In this document: positions 1 to 8,477 of the stretch, piece by piece | How positions within the stretch are numbered: the stretch's first letter is position 1 | How the letters are laid out: every line of letters begins with the position of its first letter | Assembly (NCBI GenBank): GCA_022616275.1 | Contig: JAKEFB010000091.1 | Coordinates: forward strand, 26,186 to 90,185 | Length of the DNA stretch: 64,000 nucleotides | DNA from: Chloroflexota bacterium | GTDB taxonomy: Bacteria > Chloroflexota > Anaerolineae > Promineifilales > Promineifilaceae | Direction of reading: 5' to 3' | Made by a program: the position numbers and the translations under genes | Notes under the pieces: model-generated | What the model saw: the letters and a program-made list of their open reading frames with translations, nothing else | Databases searched by the model: none | What the model was told of the DNA's origin: nothing

Positions 1-358
1 CTAGCAACTCGTCGTTGTCAAAGGGTTTGGTAATGTATAGTTCAGCGCCAATCAACCGCCCTTCCAGGATGTCCCGTTTGGTTCCCCGAGCTGACAAGAA
101 AATCATGGGAATGTGCAGCCAGGCCGGGTTCTGCCGGACGTGCTGTAGAAGTTGAAAGCCGTCCATGTGCGGCATCATGATGTCGGAAATAATCAAGTCC
201 GGCATACGTTCAGCCATCATCTCCAGGCCAACCTTGCCGTTGCTGGCTGTCAGCACGGTTACGTCATAACCAATGTCAGCCACTTCCAGCAGATCAGAAA
301 TGCCGTCCAGTAGCGATTGGTCATCTTCCACCAAAAGAATAACTGCCGCGTCCTTCAT
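1..358 (-). CDS. Response regulator receiver domain (partial, 3' end off the window)
   Basis: The reverse strand reads 119 codons from ATG at 358 to the left edge with no stop. It shows the CheY-like receiver fold: acidic pair E11-D12-D13 after the first beta strand (ILLVEDD), phospho-acceptor D59 in 'LIISDIMMPHMDG', the conserved Ser/Thr-type switch at S89 ('IFLSAR') and K111 in 'ITKPFD'. These are the hallmark residues of a two-component response regulator. Whether it has an output domain cannot be seen because the gene leaves the window. The start lies directly after the receiver-type beta-1 lead-in (MKDAAVILLVEDD), so the N-terminus looks complete. Its sensor kinase is not in the window. 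Confidence 0.9.
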   Translation of the reverse strand, partial: MKDAAVILLVEDDQSLLDGISDLLEVADIGYDVTVLTASNGKVGLEMMAERMPDLIISDIMMPHMDGFQLLQHVRQNPAWLHIPMIFLSARGTKRDILEGRLIGAELYITKPFDNDELL

Positions 359-424
359 GGATTCAGCCCTCGATTGAACTCCGGCTACATTATAGCATAG
401 GGAAGCGTCTGGGTACGAGTTAGC

Positions 425-456
425 AATAAAAACGGCCGCTGCCAGGAGCGGCCGTC
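425..456 (-). terminator. Rho-independent terminator of the minus-strand surface-protein operon
   Basis: Perfect 9-bp inverted repeat ACGGCCGCT (432-440) / AGCGGCCGT (447-455) with a 6-base loop. Read on the minus strand it is followed by GTTTTTATT, a typical U-tract. It lies about 85 bp past the stop of the LPxTG protein gene, so it probably ends the whole 9574-to-540 transcript. Confidence 0.75.
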
Positions 457-539
457 CTCTCATGTAACATCCCTGAGAATAATAACCCCAGGCGCTGGCA
501 ACTAACCTCGGGAGCCAGGCCCTTAGCCGGCCGGAAAAG

Positions 540-1139
540 TTACGTCCCCGAGCGCAGGCGGCGCGCCACCACCAGCAGCGCCAGCAATCCCAGGGCCGCG
601 GCCACGATACCGGCTACGCCGATACCCGTCTGGGGCAACGCACCGTCGCCCGTGCCCGCGCCTGCGCCGGCCACACCGCCAATGGGCGTCGGCGTGTTAA
701 AAGTTCCGCCACCAGGGCCGAAGATGCTCGTGCCGGCAATATTAGGCGTCACCGTCACCGTAGTCGTCCCGTCGGCGGTGCCGCCTGGCTGCTGTACCAC
801 CGGGGTGCCGGTCGGCGTCCGAGTCGGCGTGGCCGTCGGCGTGTTGGTGGGCGCCGGCGTATTGGTGCTGGTCGGCGTGTCTGTCCAGGCGTCCATCGTC
901 TGCATCATGGCAATGGTCTGCGTCACCTTAATGTTTTCCGCTTCCGTGGTCATATTCTGGGCCACGATAGTCGCTGCGGCGTCCGACTCACCACCGCGGC
1001 CTCGCAGAACAAGGGCCAGGATACACACCAGGATGAGGACGAGCAGGAGAGCCAGCGCACCGACCGCTATGAGAAAGGTACGATTTGACCCTCCCTCCTC
1101 TTCTTCAATGATGAATTCATCTGAAAACTCTTCCGACAT
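540..1139 (-). CDS. LPxTG-type cell-surface protein with N-terminal membrane helix and Thr/Pro linker
   Basis: The 199-residue product begins with an acidic cytoplasmic stretch (EEEE near residue 14), then a hydrophobic helix at about residues 22-46. A low-complexity Thr/Pro segment follows (about residues 85-125, many 'TPT' and 'NTP' steps), then a Gly/Ala stretch. The C-terminus carries LPQTG followed by a hydrophobic helix and a basic tail (RRLRSGT), the arrangement of a sortase sorting signal. No globular domain is visible, so it may be a stalk or spacer. The start is supported by AGGAGG just upstream of the ATG. It sits 47 bp behind the preceding gene and is probably the last gene of that transcript. 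No sortase is seen in the window. Confidence 0.75.
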   Translation of the reverse strand: MSEEFSDEFIIEEEEGGSNRTFLIAVGALALLLVLILVCILALVLRGRGGESDAAATIVAQNMTTEAENIKVTQTIAMMQTMDAWTDTPTSTNTPAPTNTPTATPTRTPTGTPVVQQPGGTADGTTTVTVTPNIAGTSIFGPGGGTFNTPTPIGGVAGAGAGTGDGALPQTGIGVAGIVAAALGLLALLVVARRLRSGT

Positions 1140-1186
1140 AATCGCCTCCTGACTTAGTTTTGTTCAGTGGCCGGCCATCCTCAGCC

Positions 1187-2257
1187 CTACACAAGCAAGT
1201 CCAGGTTAGTATAGGGCACGAAGACGACCTCGCCGTTGGCCAGCTCTACGTCGGCGCCCATCAGGAGGGCGCCTAACGGCGTGTGCCGGGGCTGAGTGTG
1301 AACGGCGACCACCTTGCCAATGTGCGGGCCACTGCCAGCGCGCAAAACGCGCACCTTTTTGCCCACTGCCAGAGGTTCGCCACCACTGGTTGGCTGGTCC
1401 TGGCTGTGAGCGGTTGGCAGGGGAATGATGATCTCCGGCCGGCCGCGCCGCTGGTCGGTGCGGGTCGCAAACAACGAGGCTTCCCGGCCTTCCGACTGTA
1501 GCAAAAGCTGGAAAACGGGTTCGGCCATGGGCTGCGTGCCAATGGCGTCCGTAACTATCACGGGGAAAGAAAAGCGGCCGGTGGCCTGGCACAAATCGGC
1601 CGAAATACTGCCGACTACCACCCCCCGGACCCCGCCTTCTTCCAACTTGTGTAACACTTCTACGTTCTTGACCCGGCCGGCCACAACCACGAGCCCTCGT
1701 ACGTCGGCGCCCAGTTGGGCGTCGTCTAGGGCATCCGCGGACGTCTCCACCGCCACCTTCACTTTACCCACGCCCTCTTTGCCGGAGTCCCACAGGGCCT
1801 GGATCAGCGTCCCGTTCGCTTCCAGGGCCACACCCCGATTAGGGATCAACGCCGCCACCCGGCCGTGCATCATGGCCCGCAGCTCAAACAACTCCGGCGT
1901 TTGCTGCAAAATGAGAAAGCCATTCCGAATCTGGTACAACACGCCATCTACCGGGCAGGCATACCGTTTGCCCCGGCCGAAACGCCTCGGTTTGCGCATC
2001 AAGGGCATACCACGCTGCACGGCCGCCCCCTCTTCCACCAGCAAGTACTTTTCCAACTGGTCCGGCCGGACACCCAAGACCTCGCTGGCCCGTAAAATGT
2101 GAAAACCGGTATTCTGGGTCACGCGAGCCACCACCTGTACCGGGCTGACGTCCTGGCCAACACGGACCACCACCTCTCCCTGTTCCGGCAACACACGTTC
2201 CCGGCGAATCTTCGTCAGCGGCTTAATATTGGTAACTGTCGTCGAATAAAGCTCCAT
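1187..2257 (-). CDS. Conserved hypothetical soluble protein, second-to-last gene of the MutL-like cluster
   Basis: Start chosen at the ATG giving MELYSTTVTNIKPL; AAAGG precedes it closely and it begins 14 bp after the stop of the MutL-like gene. A longer reading would run back into that gene. The 356-residue product has no obvious signal peptide or membrane helix. The middle contains a biotinyl/sandwich-like beta segment ('CPVDGVLYQIRNGFLIL') and alternating Val-rich strands. The C-terminal quarter ('VGKKVRVLRAGSGPHIGKVVAV') resembles a KOW-like SH3 barrel. I do not recognise a specific family. Tight spacing with the ATPase upstream suggests it belongs to the same complex or pathway. Confidence 0.8.
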   Translation of the reverse strand: MELYSTTVTNIKPLTKIRRERVLPEQGEVVVRVGQDVSPVQVVARVTQNTGFHILRASEVLGVRPDQLEKYLLVEEGAAVQRGMPLMRKPRRFGRGKRYACPVDGVLYQIRNGFLILQQTPELFELRAMMHGRVAALIPNRGVALEANGTLIQALWDSGKEGVGKVKVAVETSADALDDAQLGADVRGLVVVAGRVKNVEVLHKLEEGGVRGVVVGSISADLCQATGRFSFPVIVTDAIGTQPMAEPVFQLLLQSEGREASLFATRTDQRRGRPEIIIPLPTAHSQDQPTSGGEPLAVGKKVRVLRAGSGPHIGKVVAVHTQPRHTPLGALLMGADVELANGEVVFVPYTNLDLLV

Positions 2258-2271
2258 CAGACCTTTAATCC

Positions 2272-4044
2272 TTAGCCACCTACATACAATAACCACTGGC
2301 GCAGCAGGTTACGCCGGGTCTCTGCATCCCGGGGTAACTCCAGCGGCCGGCCGCGGGCATCAATCACCAGGCCGACGGCGCCCCCGTGAATTTTAATTTT
2401 GCGGCCCTGGCCGGGGCCGTAGCCCAGGTCAAAGCGGCGCGTCGGCTTCAGCGTTAGCTCGGCCGTCTGGCCCGGCGCCAGGGGCAACACTTCCAGCGTA
2501 CCGTAAGCCACATCTATCTCCAATACGCCCAAACTCGGCGAATCAACACGCACGTTCATCACCGCCTGGCCAGGCTGCGCCCGGCCGACCGGCGCAATGA
2601 CCCAGCCGATGTCGTCCAGCACTCCACCTTCCAACACCTGGACGGTCAGCAACGAATCGTAAGGGGCCAGGTATCCCAAGGAGGGGAGCACGCCGTGGCG
2701 GTCTATGGCCAGGGGAAAAATGCCCGTTGGCTGTAGGGCATCCAGCACCATCAGCACCGCCTGTCCCAGGCGGGCCACGCCGGTCAGGGCGCTGCCTCGC
2801 AGCAAAAGGAGCTTAAACGGGGGCAGTTTACCTTGCGTTGACAGCCCCCAACTTTTGAGGGCGTCGTTGGCCGCGCAACGTATGACCTGGCGGACAACAG
2901 CCTGTTCGACCAGCAGTTCATCTTCCGTCAATGGCACCGTTTGCGGCCGCAGGGCCTTGTTCAGGAGAAAATCACGCAGTTGAGCGGGGGTGAGTTCCGA
3001 GATAGACCAGTCAAGGATGGCTGTAGGCTCAATTTTATTCAGCAGGTTGGCCACCGGGTGGCCCACGCCCAGGTCGCTGCGGACAAAGAGGCGCAACTTT
3101 TCCGGCTCAGCCGAAACAAAGGTAACGCTGTCACTGCCTACGTCCAGCCCCAGGACCCGGCCGCGGTAGAGGGCGGCAAAATACTCAATGATCCCGCCAA
3201 AGGCGTGGGCCGTGGGCATGGGTGGGTAGCTGCTCCAGCTCAGGATCTCATCCAGGCCGGGCACGGTGTTGATCTTCCTGGTCTCATACATTTCGCCAAT
3301 CATGCGAATGGCGTCGCCCAGGCGTTCCACTTCCAGCGCCGGGCGCACATTTTCGGCCACGTGCAGGCTGGTCAGGTTGCCCAGCGCCTCGTTCACTTTC
3401 GGCCGCAGCCGGTTGTTGCCGGCGTAGAGGACCACCGGCCGCTGGTAACCGTCCTGCATTCCCACCGCCAGCGAGACGGTCTCGACCAGCTTCATCAGCC
3501 GGGGGTCGTTGCTACCGTCCGTTCCCCCGGCCACCAGGACTAAGTCCGGTTGCCTGGCCAGCAAAGCATCCACCTGAGCCTGCTGGCTACGGCTGTCGGC
3601 CAGGCTAAAGCTGTCTACCTCCAGGGCATAAATTGTCTCCAGGGCGTGCCGGGCGCTGGCCAGGCTGACGTCTTCCAGCAGCCCAACCAGGAGCGCTTTC
3701 AATGGCTCGGCCGCGCTGACCAGCACACCAAAGTAATCTACGCCGGCGCCATCAGAACGGGTCGGACGGATCAGCGTGCCCTGTTCATTGACCAACGTCC
3801 GGCCGGTAATCTCCATAATCTGGGCAATGGCCTGCTGCACCCCCCGGGCTACGTCAAACCAGGGGTCGCCAATGGTCGTCAGGGCGCTGCCCCGGGCAAT
3901 AAAGCGGTAAGCGCCCTCGACCACGTCAAACAACGTGACCGTAGTCACCGAGTGCCCGCAGTCAGCCACCAGAAACGAATGGCTGGCCTGCAACGCCTCT
4001 GAAGCTCGTTCTTGTTCTCTCAGGTTTCCGTCGGTTGCCGTCAT
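2272..4044 (-). CDS. MutL-like ATPase of the glutamate mutase-associated (actin/Hsp70-fold) family
   Basis: The 590-residue protein has two phosphate-binding Asp-Gly type segments of the actin/Hsp70/BadF superfamily: 'LVADCGHSVTTVTLFD' near the N-terminus and 'VLGLDVGSDSVTFVSAE' in the second half, plus 'VLVAGGTDGSND'. This pattern fits the MutL family named from clostridial glutamate mutase operons, unrelated to mismatch-repair MutL. The start was set at MTATDGN, 5 bp after the upstream stop; a longer reading would overlap the upstream membrane gene by 205 bp. No glutamate mutase gene is present, so the ATPase probably serves the membrane and zinc-ribbon proteins encoded beside it. That role is inference. 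Confidence 0.8.
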   Translation of the reverse strand: MTATDGNLREQERASEALQASHSFLVADCGHSVTTVTLFDVVEGAYRFIARGSALTTIGDPWFDVARGVQQAIAQIMEITGRTLVNEQGTLIRPTRSDGAGVDYFGVLVSAAEPLKALLVGLLEDVSLASARHALETIYALEVDSFSLADSRSQQAQVDALLARQPDLVLVAGGTDGSNDPRLMKLVETVSLAVGMQDGYQRPVVLYAGNNRLRPKVNEALGNLTSLHVAENVRPALEVERLGDAIRMIGEMYETRKINTVPGLDEILSWSSYPPMPTAHAFGGIIEYFAALYRGRVLGLDVGSDSVTFVSAEPEKLRLFVRSDLGVGHPVANLLNKIEPTAILDWSISELTPAQLRDFLLNKALRPQTVPLTEDELLVEQAVVRQVIRCAANDALKSWGLSTQGKLPPFKLLLLRGSALTGVARLGQAVLMVLDALQPTGIFPLAIDRHGVLPSLGYLAPYDSLLTVQVLEGGVLDDIGWVIAPVGRAQPGQAVMNVRVDSPSLGVLEIDVAYGTLEVLPLAPGQTAELTLKPTRRFDLGYGPGQGRKIKIHGGAVGLVIDARGRPLELPRDAETRRNLLRQWLLYVGG

Positions 4045-4049
4045 GCCCG

Positions 4050-4685
4050 TTAGCCTAATAGGGCCGTAATGTAAAAACCAACGCGCTCCGTCAACAGGAC
4101 CAGGCTGGTGCTCAAGGCCCCGGCAAAGAGAGCTGCCAGGGTAATAGTAATCACCACCCGGCCAACAAAGCCAACGTACTGCTGCCAGGGCGGTAAGACC
4201 ACCTGCCCTTCCGGCGTGAGCCGGCCGGTGAAGTGAAAGTAAAACAGGGTGCAAATCGTGAGCAGGCCGGCGACGAAGCCGATCAGGCCGTTGGTATACT
4301 CAGCGATCACCTGCGGGAACAACGTCCCGGCCACGGCCCCAACCAGGCCCACCGCCGCGCCGATGGCCACCAGGACAGCCATGGCGCTGTTGCCGATCAT
4401 GGCCGTCTGGGGGAAAACCTTCAAAAACAACAGCCCGCCCAGGGCCAGGGGAAACAGCCAGAGCCCTTCCGACACCGGGTCGCTGATAATATTTTGGACC
4501 ACCGGATAGAGCACCTCGCCGACCACGACCACGACGGCGTAGCCGGCGCTGACCCCTACCAGCAAATGAACGGCCAGGCGGTACAGGAAATTATCGCGGA
4601 TGACAAAGCTGAAGACCAGAATGGTCAGAATAAATCCGAACAAGAGGCCGCTCAAGTTGCCCAAATTATCCAGTAGTTCTGGCAT
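4050..4685 (-). CDS. Polytopic membrane protein of the MutL-like cluster
   Basis: The 211-residue product shows about five or six hydrophobic helices (around residues 12-30, 35-62, 76-92, 98-120, 128-150 and 175-200) and no soluble domain. The family is not recognised. Its ATG overlaps the stop of the preceding PDWL-repeat gene by one base (TAATG), and its own stop is 5 bp before the MutL-like ATPase start, so the three are very likely translated together. A membrane anchor or channel for the ATPase is a reasonable inference only. Confidence 0.8.
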   Translation of the reverse strand: MPELLDNLGNLSGLLFGFILTILVFSFVIRDNFLYRLAVHLLVGVSAGYAVVVVVGEVLYPVVQNIISDPVSEGLWLFPLALGGLLFLKVFPQTAMIGNSAMAVLVAIGAAVGLVGAVAGTLFPQVIAEYTNGLIGFVAGLLTICTLFYFHFTGRLTPEGQVVLPPWQQYVGFVGRVVITITLAALFAGALSTSLVLLTERVGFYITALLG

Positions 4686-7600
4686 TATTTACCGCTCGCC
4701 TTGCTTTTGGCCGCGCCAGCGTTGCCAAAGCCGGTCAAACCGTAAAATAGAGCGCCTATCAGCAACAGCCCCAAGGCCAGCCACTGGGCCAGGATTTGCC
4801 CTTGCAGTTGCCGGCCGGCCACTTGCTGGCCAGGGCCAAGGCTGCGCACTTCCCGTTCATAAGCCGCCGCGGCCGGCAAGCCGACAATGCTGCCCGCCAC
4901 CTGCTCACTGGTAGCATAAGGCAGAACCAACGGCCCCAACGGCTGGGTGACGCCCACCACCATTGACCACCGGTCGGTTTCCTTGCCAACCTGTTCGATC
5001 CAGTTCACCAGGCTGTCGCCCTCGCCGGTCAGGATAATAATCAGGCCGACGTTGGCCAGGCTGGCCTGCATTTCGGGAGCCAGGGGCACACCAATTAACT
5101 GATCGCAGCCGCTCCTCAGGCAGCTTCCCAACTGGCGCAAGCCGATAGCCTCACCTGGCAAAAAGTTCAGGCTCTGGCTGTTCAGCCCTTCGACGTCGGC
5201 CACCACTTGATCCGCAATAGCCGCTCCGGCGGCAAACTGGCTGACGGTAATTACCGGGTTGCCGTTATCGGCCAGGTGATCCAGGACCGTCCTGGCGATG
5301 GCATTGAGTTCGCCGGCCATGGCCGGGGTGTAGTCAAAAGCCACCAGCACCGGCCGGCCAAACGCTCTGTTAATCTCATCGTAGGCGTTCCGCGCGGCGC
5401 CAGGCGCCGGCAGCAGGACCACGTCTAGAGTGGCCAGATTGAGCCTGGCCAGCAGTACGCCAGCCACCACGGCGGCGAGCAAAAATGCACTGACCAACAC
5501 CCGGCCGGTCATGGACAGCGTACCGCCCCGGCGACGGTCCACCGGAGCCTCAGGCGCCGCCTGCCCGCTCGTGAGCTGGTTCAACAGGGCGACCTGCTGC
5601 TGTTGCTCCTTTGTCACCGTAAACGGGGTAATACGCTGGGCCTGGCGCGGCTCGGCAACTACCGGGGCAATGTCAATCACCCCGCGCAGGCCGGCCAGGG
5701 GGCCGATAGCCTGGACAGGTTGATCTTTCTCCAGCTCTTCTTCGACCACCCCTACCGGGCGCGGCCGCAACGCCTGCAGCCAGGCCGGGATATCGGCGGC
5801 GTTGAGGTCGGCCGGGGCCGCTAACTCGCCAACGCCGGGCAACCCCTGTCCAGGAGGCGGCAGATCATCGAGGATAGAGCGCCACTCTTCGGCGCTGACT
5901 CCACTGGGCAGAGCCGGGCCTTCCGTTAGCTCTCGGGCTACCTCCTGCTCGGCTTCGTCCAGCGATTGCATCCACTCCGGCAATTCGGCAGGGGCCAGCG
6001 CCGGCTTTTTCTCTGGCTCCAGTGGGCTTTCTGGTTCTTCTCCAGCCATCCATTCCGGCAACCAGGGGTGGGCCAGTTGTTCGGGCACGCCCTTCATCTC
6101 CGGGGAAGGGATGATCGGGATCGTTTCTGCGGGTGGTGCGGCCGCTTCTTCTACCTCTTCAATCTGGCTCAGCCAGTCAAATAATTCCTCGGTAGATTCC
6201 GGCGCTTCTTCCAGGGTTGGGCCGGCAGCCACGCCGGCCGGCTCGGCCGTTTCGGCCAGACCCAATTCGGCCAGCCAATCTTCCTCGGCTACTGCGGGCA
6301 TTTCTTCAGGCTCGACAACCAGCCCGGCTGTTTCCTGGACAGGTATGGCCGAGGACGTCTCGGGGGGGGCAAACCCGGCCAGCCAGTCAGGCACTTCCTC
6401 GGCCGGAGCCAGCTCGTCGCCAAAAATGTCGGCCAGAGATTCCTCAGGCGCCGCTTCTTCCTCCATCCCCGGCAGTGGCGACAGGATGCCGGTGCCGCGC
6501 GGAGCGAAATCCTTGAGCCAGTCACCCAGGTCTTCGGGCGGTGCGGCCGCCCCAGTCTTATCGCCTTCGGCCAGCCAATCGGGAAAAGTCTCATCCGTTC
6601 CTACGTCGGCCAGCATGGCCTGGGCCGTTTCGTCGGCTGCCTCCAGATTAGTCAACCAGTCGGCCATCTCCTCCTGGGTCTCCTTTTCGGTCAATGAGAG
6701 GAGGGTTTCAGCCGGCTCCTCCTCCAGCTTGGCAGACAGCCAGTCGGGCACGCTTTCCTCGCCGGCCGGCTCGACGTCGTCGGCGAAAGCGGATATGAAT
6801 TCTTCCTGGCGGCTTTCCGAACGGGCTTCGTCTAACCAATCCGGGATTTCCTCGTCAAAACCAGCTTCAGCGCCGGCCGGTTCCGAGGCGGCCGGTTCCT
6901 CCAGCTCGCCCAACCAGGCCGCCCATTCTTCCTCCGGTTGGGCGGCGGCCGGCGTAATCATCGTCTCTTCCAGCCCGCCCGCTTCCAGGTCGCTTAGCCA
7001 ATCAGGCAACTCTTCTTCAGGCTGGGTGGCGGCCGGCGCAATCATCGTCTCTTCCAGCCCGCCCGCGGGCTGTCCGCCCGCTTCCAGGCTACTCAGCCAA
7101 TCAGGCAACTCTTCTTCAGGCTGGGCGGCGGCCGGCGCAATCATCGTCTCTTCCAGCCCACCAGCTTCCAGGTCGCTTAGCCAATCGGGTAACACCTCTT
7201 CCGGCCGGGCGGCCTGGCCAACTACTGTTTCTTGCTCCCCAAAGCTGTCCTCGAACAGCGAAAAAACGTCTTCTTCAGCCGGGCTTTCCACTTCGGCTAA
7301 CCAGTCTCCCAGGTCGCCGCCGGCCGGCTCGCCGCCTTTTTTTTCGCCGGCCAGGTCCTGTAGCCAATCCGGCAGGTCGTTCGCCCGCTCCGTTGTCTCC
7401 AGGTCTACCGTAGCGCTTTGCAGCCAGTCAGGGATAGACTCTTCTTGCGGCGGCTGGCTGCTCTTGTCTTCTTCCAGCCCAGACAATTCGCTCAACCAGT
7501 CCCCCACAATAGAACTTTCTTCCGCTCCACCCGATTCCCCCTGACCAGACGGGGGTTTGCTTTCCCCTTTCATCAGCCAATCGGGTAAATGGCGCGGGTC

Positions 7601-7870
7601 CAACTGGCTGGTGTGACCAGGGGGCCGGCTGGGCAATTCGAAGGCGCGTGGCCCGGTGGCCGGCGGGATCTCTCGTGTTTCTTCCTGTGGCAGACCACTC
7701 TCTTTCAACAAGCGAGCGCCACATTTGTCACAGTAAACCAGGTGGCGGGGGTTGGGCGACTGGCAATTGGGGCAAATGAGGTGGGTGCTTGGCGGCAATG
7801 GCGCGCCACAATTATTGCAAAATTTGCTCCCCTGTGGATTAGATGTTTTACACTGGCGGCAAATGACCAT
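4685..7870 (-). CDS. Double zinc-ribbon membrane protein with about 20 PDWL-type motif repeats
   Basis: The 1061-residue protein starts with two zinc ribbons (CRQCKTSNPQGSKFCNNCG, then CPNCQSPNPRHLVYCDKCG). From about residue 95 to 700 it is an acidic, probably disordered region carrying roughly 20 copies of a short motif of the form [LIV]PDWL-x-x-L, for example LPDWLSDL, IPDWLDEA, VPDWLAGF, LGDWLKDF, LPEWMQSL and IPAWLQAL. A hydrophobic helix follows near residue 785 (VLVSAFLLAAVVAGVLL). A roughly 200-residue globular segment comes next, then a C-terminal helix (LALGLLLIGALFYGL) and a short basic tail. Regular short motifs in a disordered tether suggest multivalent binding of a partner. It overlaps the next gene by one base and begins 2 bp after the previous stop. 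Confidence 0.85.
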   Translation of the reverse strand: MVICRQCKTSNPQGSKFCNNCGAPLPPSTHLICPNCQSPNPRHLVYCDKCGARLLKESGLPQEETREIPPATGPRAFELPSRPPGHTSQLDPRHLPDWLMKGESKPPSGQGESGGAEESSIVGDWLSELSGLEEDKSSQPPQEESIPDWLQSATVDLETTERANDLPDWLQDLAGEKKGGEPAGGDLGDWLAEVESPAEEDVFSLFEDSFGEQETVVGQAARPEEVLPDWLSDLEAGGLEETMIAPAAAQPEEELPDWLSSLEAGGQPAGGLEETMIAPAATQPEEELPDWLSDLEAGGLEETMITPAAAQPEEEWAAWLGELEEPAASEPAGAEAGFDEEIPDWLDEARSESRQEEFISAFADDVEPAGEESVPDWLSAKLEEEPAETLLSLTEKETQEEMADWLTNLEAADETAQAMLADVGTDETFPDWLAEGDKTGAAAPPEDLGDWLKDFAPRGTGILSPLPGMEEEAAPEESLADIFGDELAPAEEVPDWLAGFAPPETSSAIPVQETAGLVVEPEEMPAVAEEDWLAELGLAETAEPAGVAAGPTLEEAPESTEELFDWLSQIEEVEEAAAPPAETIPIIPSPEMKGVPEQLAHPWLPEWMAGEEPESPLEPEKKPALAPAELPEWMQSLDEAEQEVARELTEGPALPSGVSAEEWRSILDDLPPPGQGLPGVGELAAPADLNAADIPAWLQALRPRPVGVVEEELEKDQPVQAIGPLAGLRGVIDIAPVVAEPRQAQRITPFTVTKEQQQQVALLNQLTSGQAAPEAPVDRRRGGTLSMTGRVLVSAFLLAAVVAGVLLARLNLATLDVVLLPAPGAARNAYDEINRAFGRPVLVAFDYTPAMAGELNAIARTVLDHLADNGNPVITVSQFAAGAAIADQVVADVEGLNSQSLNFLPGEAIGLRQLGSCLRSGCDQLIGVPLAPEMQASLANVGLIIILTGEGDSLVNWIEQVGKETDRWSMVVGVTQPLGPLVLPYATSEQVAGSIVGLPAAAAYEREVRSLGPGQQVAGRQLQGQILAQWLALGLLLIGALFYGLTGFGNAGAAKSKASGK

Positions 7871-7872
7871 TT

Positions 7873-8472
7873 TTATTTATCGTACGGCCGCTCCAGACCG
7901 AGCAGCACACGCAAGCTGACCAGGATAGCGCCCAGGGCCACGCCAATGAGGATGCCGCGCGTCCCGGCGCTGACAAAAATCAGGCTCAGGTAATCGCTCA
8001 AGGCGATAAAAATATTGCTGAGCGCAGCCGGCATTGGCGTCTGCCCCAGCATGACCAGGATCACTGTCACCATGAACAGCAGGGCCCACCAGCTTCGTTG
8101 TCGCTGCAGCAGGCGCATACCGGCGAAAAGCAGGAAAAAGGCCAGCAGCGCCGCCAGGGCAGCTTCCAGAGGGGCCTGGACCAGGATAAAAGCGGCCTGT
8201 ACCCAACCCTCGGTCAGCCCCAGGCTATCGGTCACGCCAAGAGCGACCATCGCCAACAGGCCAAGCACCAGGGTCAGGCTATTGCCGTTGCCTTTGAAGG
8301 CGCGGGGTAGGTGTACCCGCAGCAGGTTAATCACCCCCAGGAGCAGGGCCACGGCCGCCAGCAAGGCCGCCCAGCCGGTCAACAACTCGCCCAGGCCGGG
8401 GATCAACAACAGGCCAACCAGAGAGAGCCCGCCAATAGCTACCGCAACCAGACCCAACGGTGAAAAACGCAT
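7873..8472 (-). CDS. Polytopic membrane protein of the MutL-like cluster
   Basis: The 199-residue protein is mostly hydrophobic, with about six helices (roughly residues 5-28, 32-50, 66-85, 95-118, 127-145 and 165-190) and a short charged C-terminus (LERPYDK). No family is recognised. It begins 5 bp after the DUF6754-like gene and ends 2 bp before the PDWL-repeat gene, so it is certainly in the same operon. Its similar size to the membrane protein at 4050-4685 suggests the complex contains two small integral subunits, which is inference. Confidence 0.8.
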   Translation of the reverse strand: MRFSPLGLVAVAIGGLSLVGLLLIPGLGELLTGWAALLAAVALLLGVINLLRVHLPRAFKGNGNSLTLVLGLLAMVALGVTDSLGLTEGWVQAAFILVQAPLEAALAALLAFFLLFAGMRLLQRQRSWWALLFMVTVILVMLGQTPMPAALSNIFIALSDYLSLIFVSAGTRGILIGVALGAILVSLRVLLGLERPYDK

Positions 8473-8477
8473 CAGAA

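Noticed and set aside
2272-4044. MutL as DNA mismatch-repair protein
   Set aside because: There is no GHKL ATPase motif. The phosphate motifs are of the actin/Hsp70 type, as in the glutamate-mutase-associated MutL family, which only shares the name.
5802-7544. 580-residue Ser-rich open frame on the plus strand opposite the PDWL gene
   Set aside because: It is the mirror of the repetitive acidic coding strand: its 'LSQSGNSSSG' repeats are the antisense of PDWL repeats. No SD or domain.
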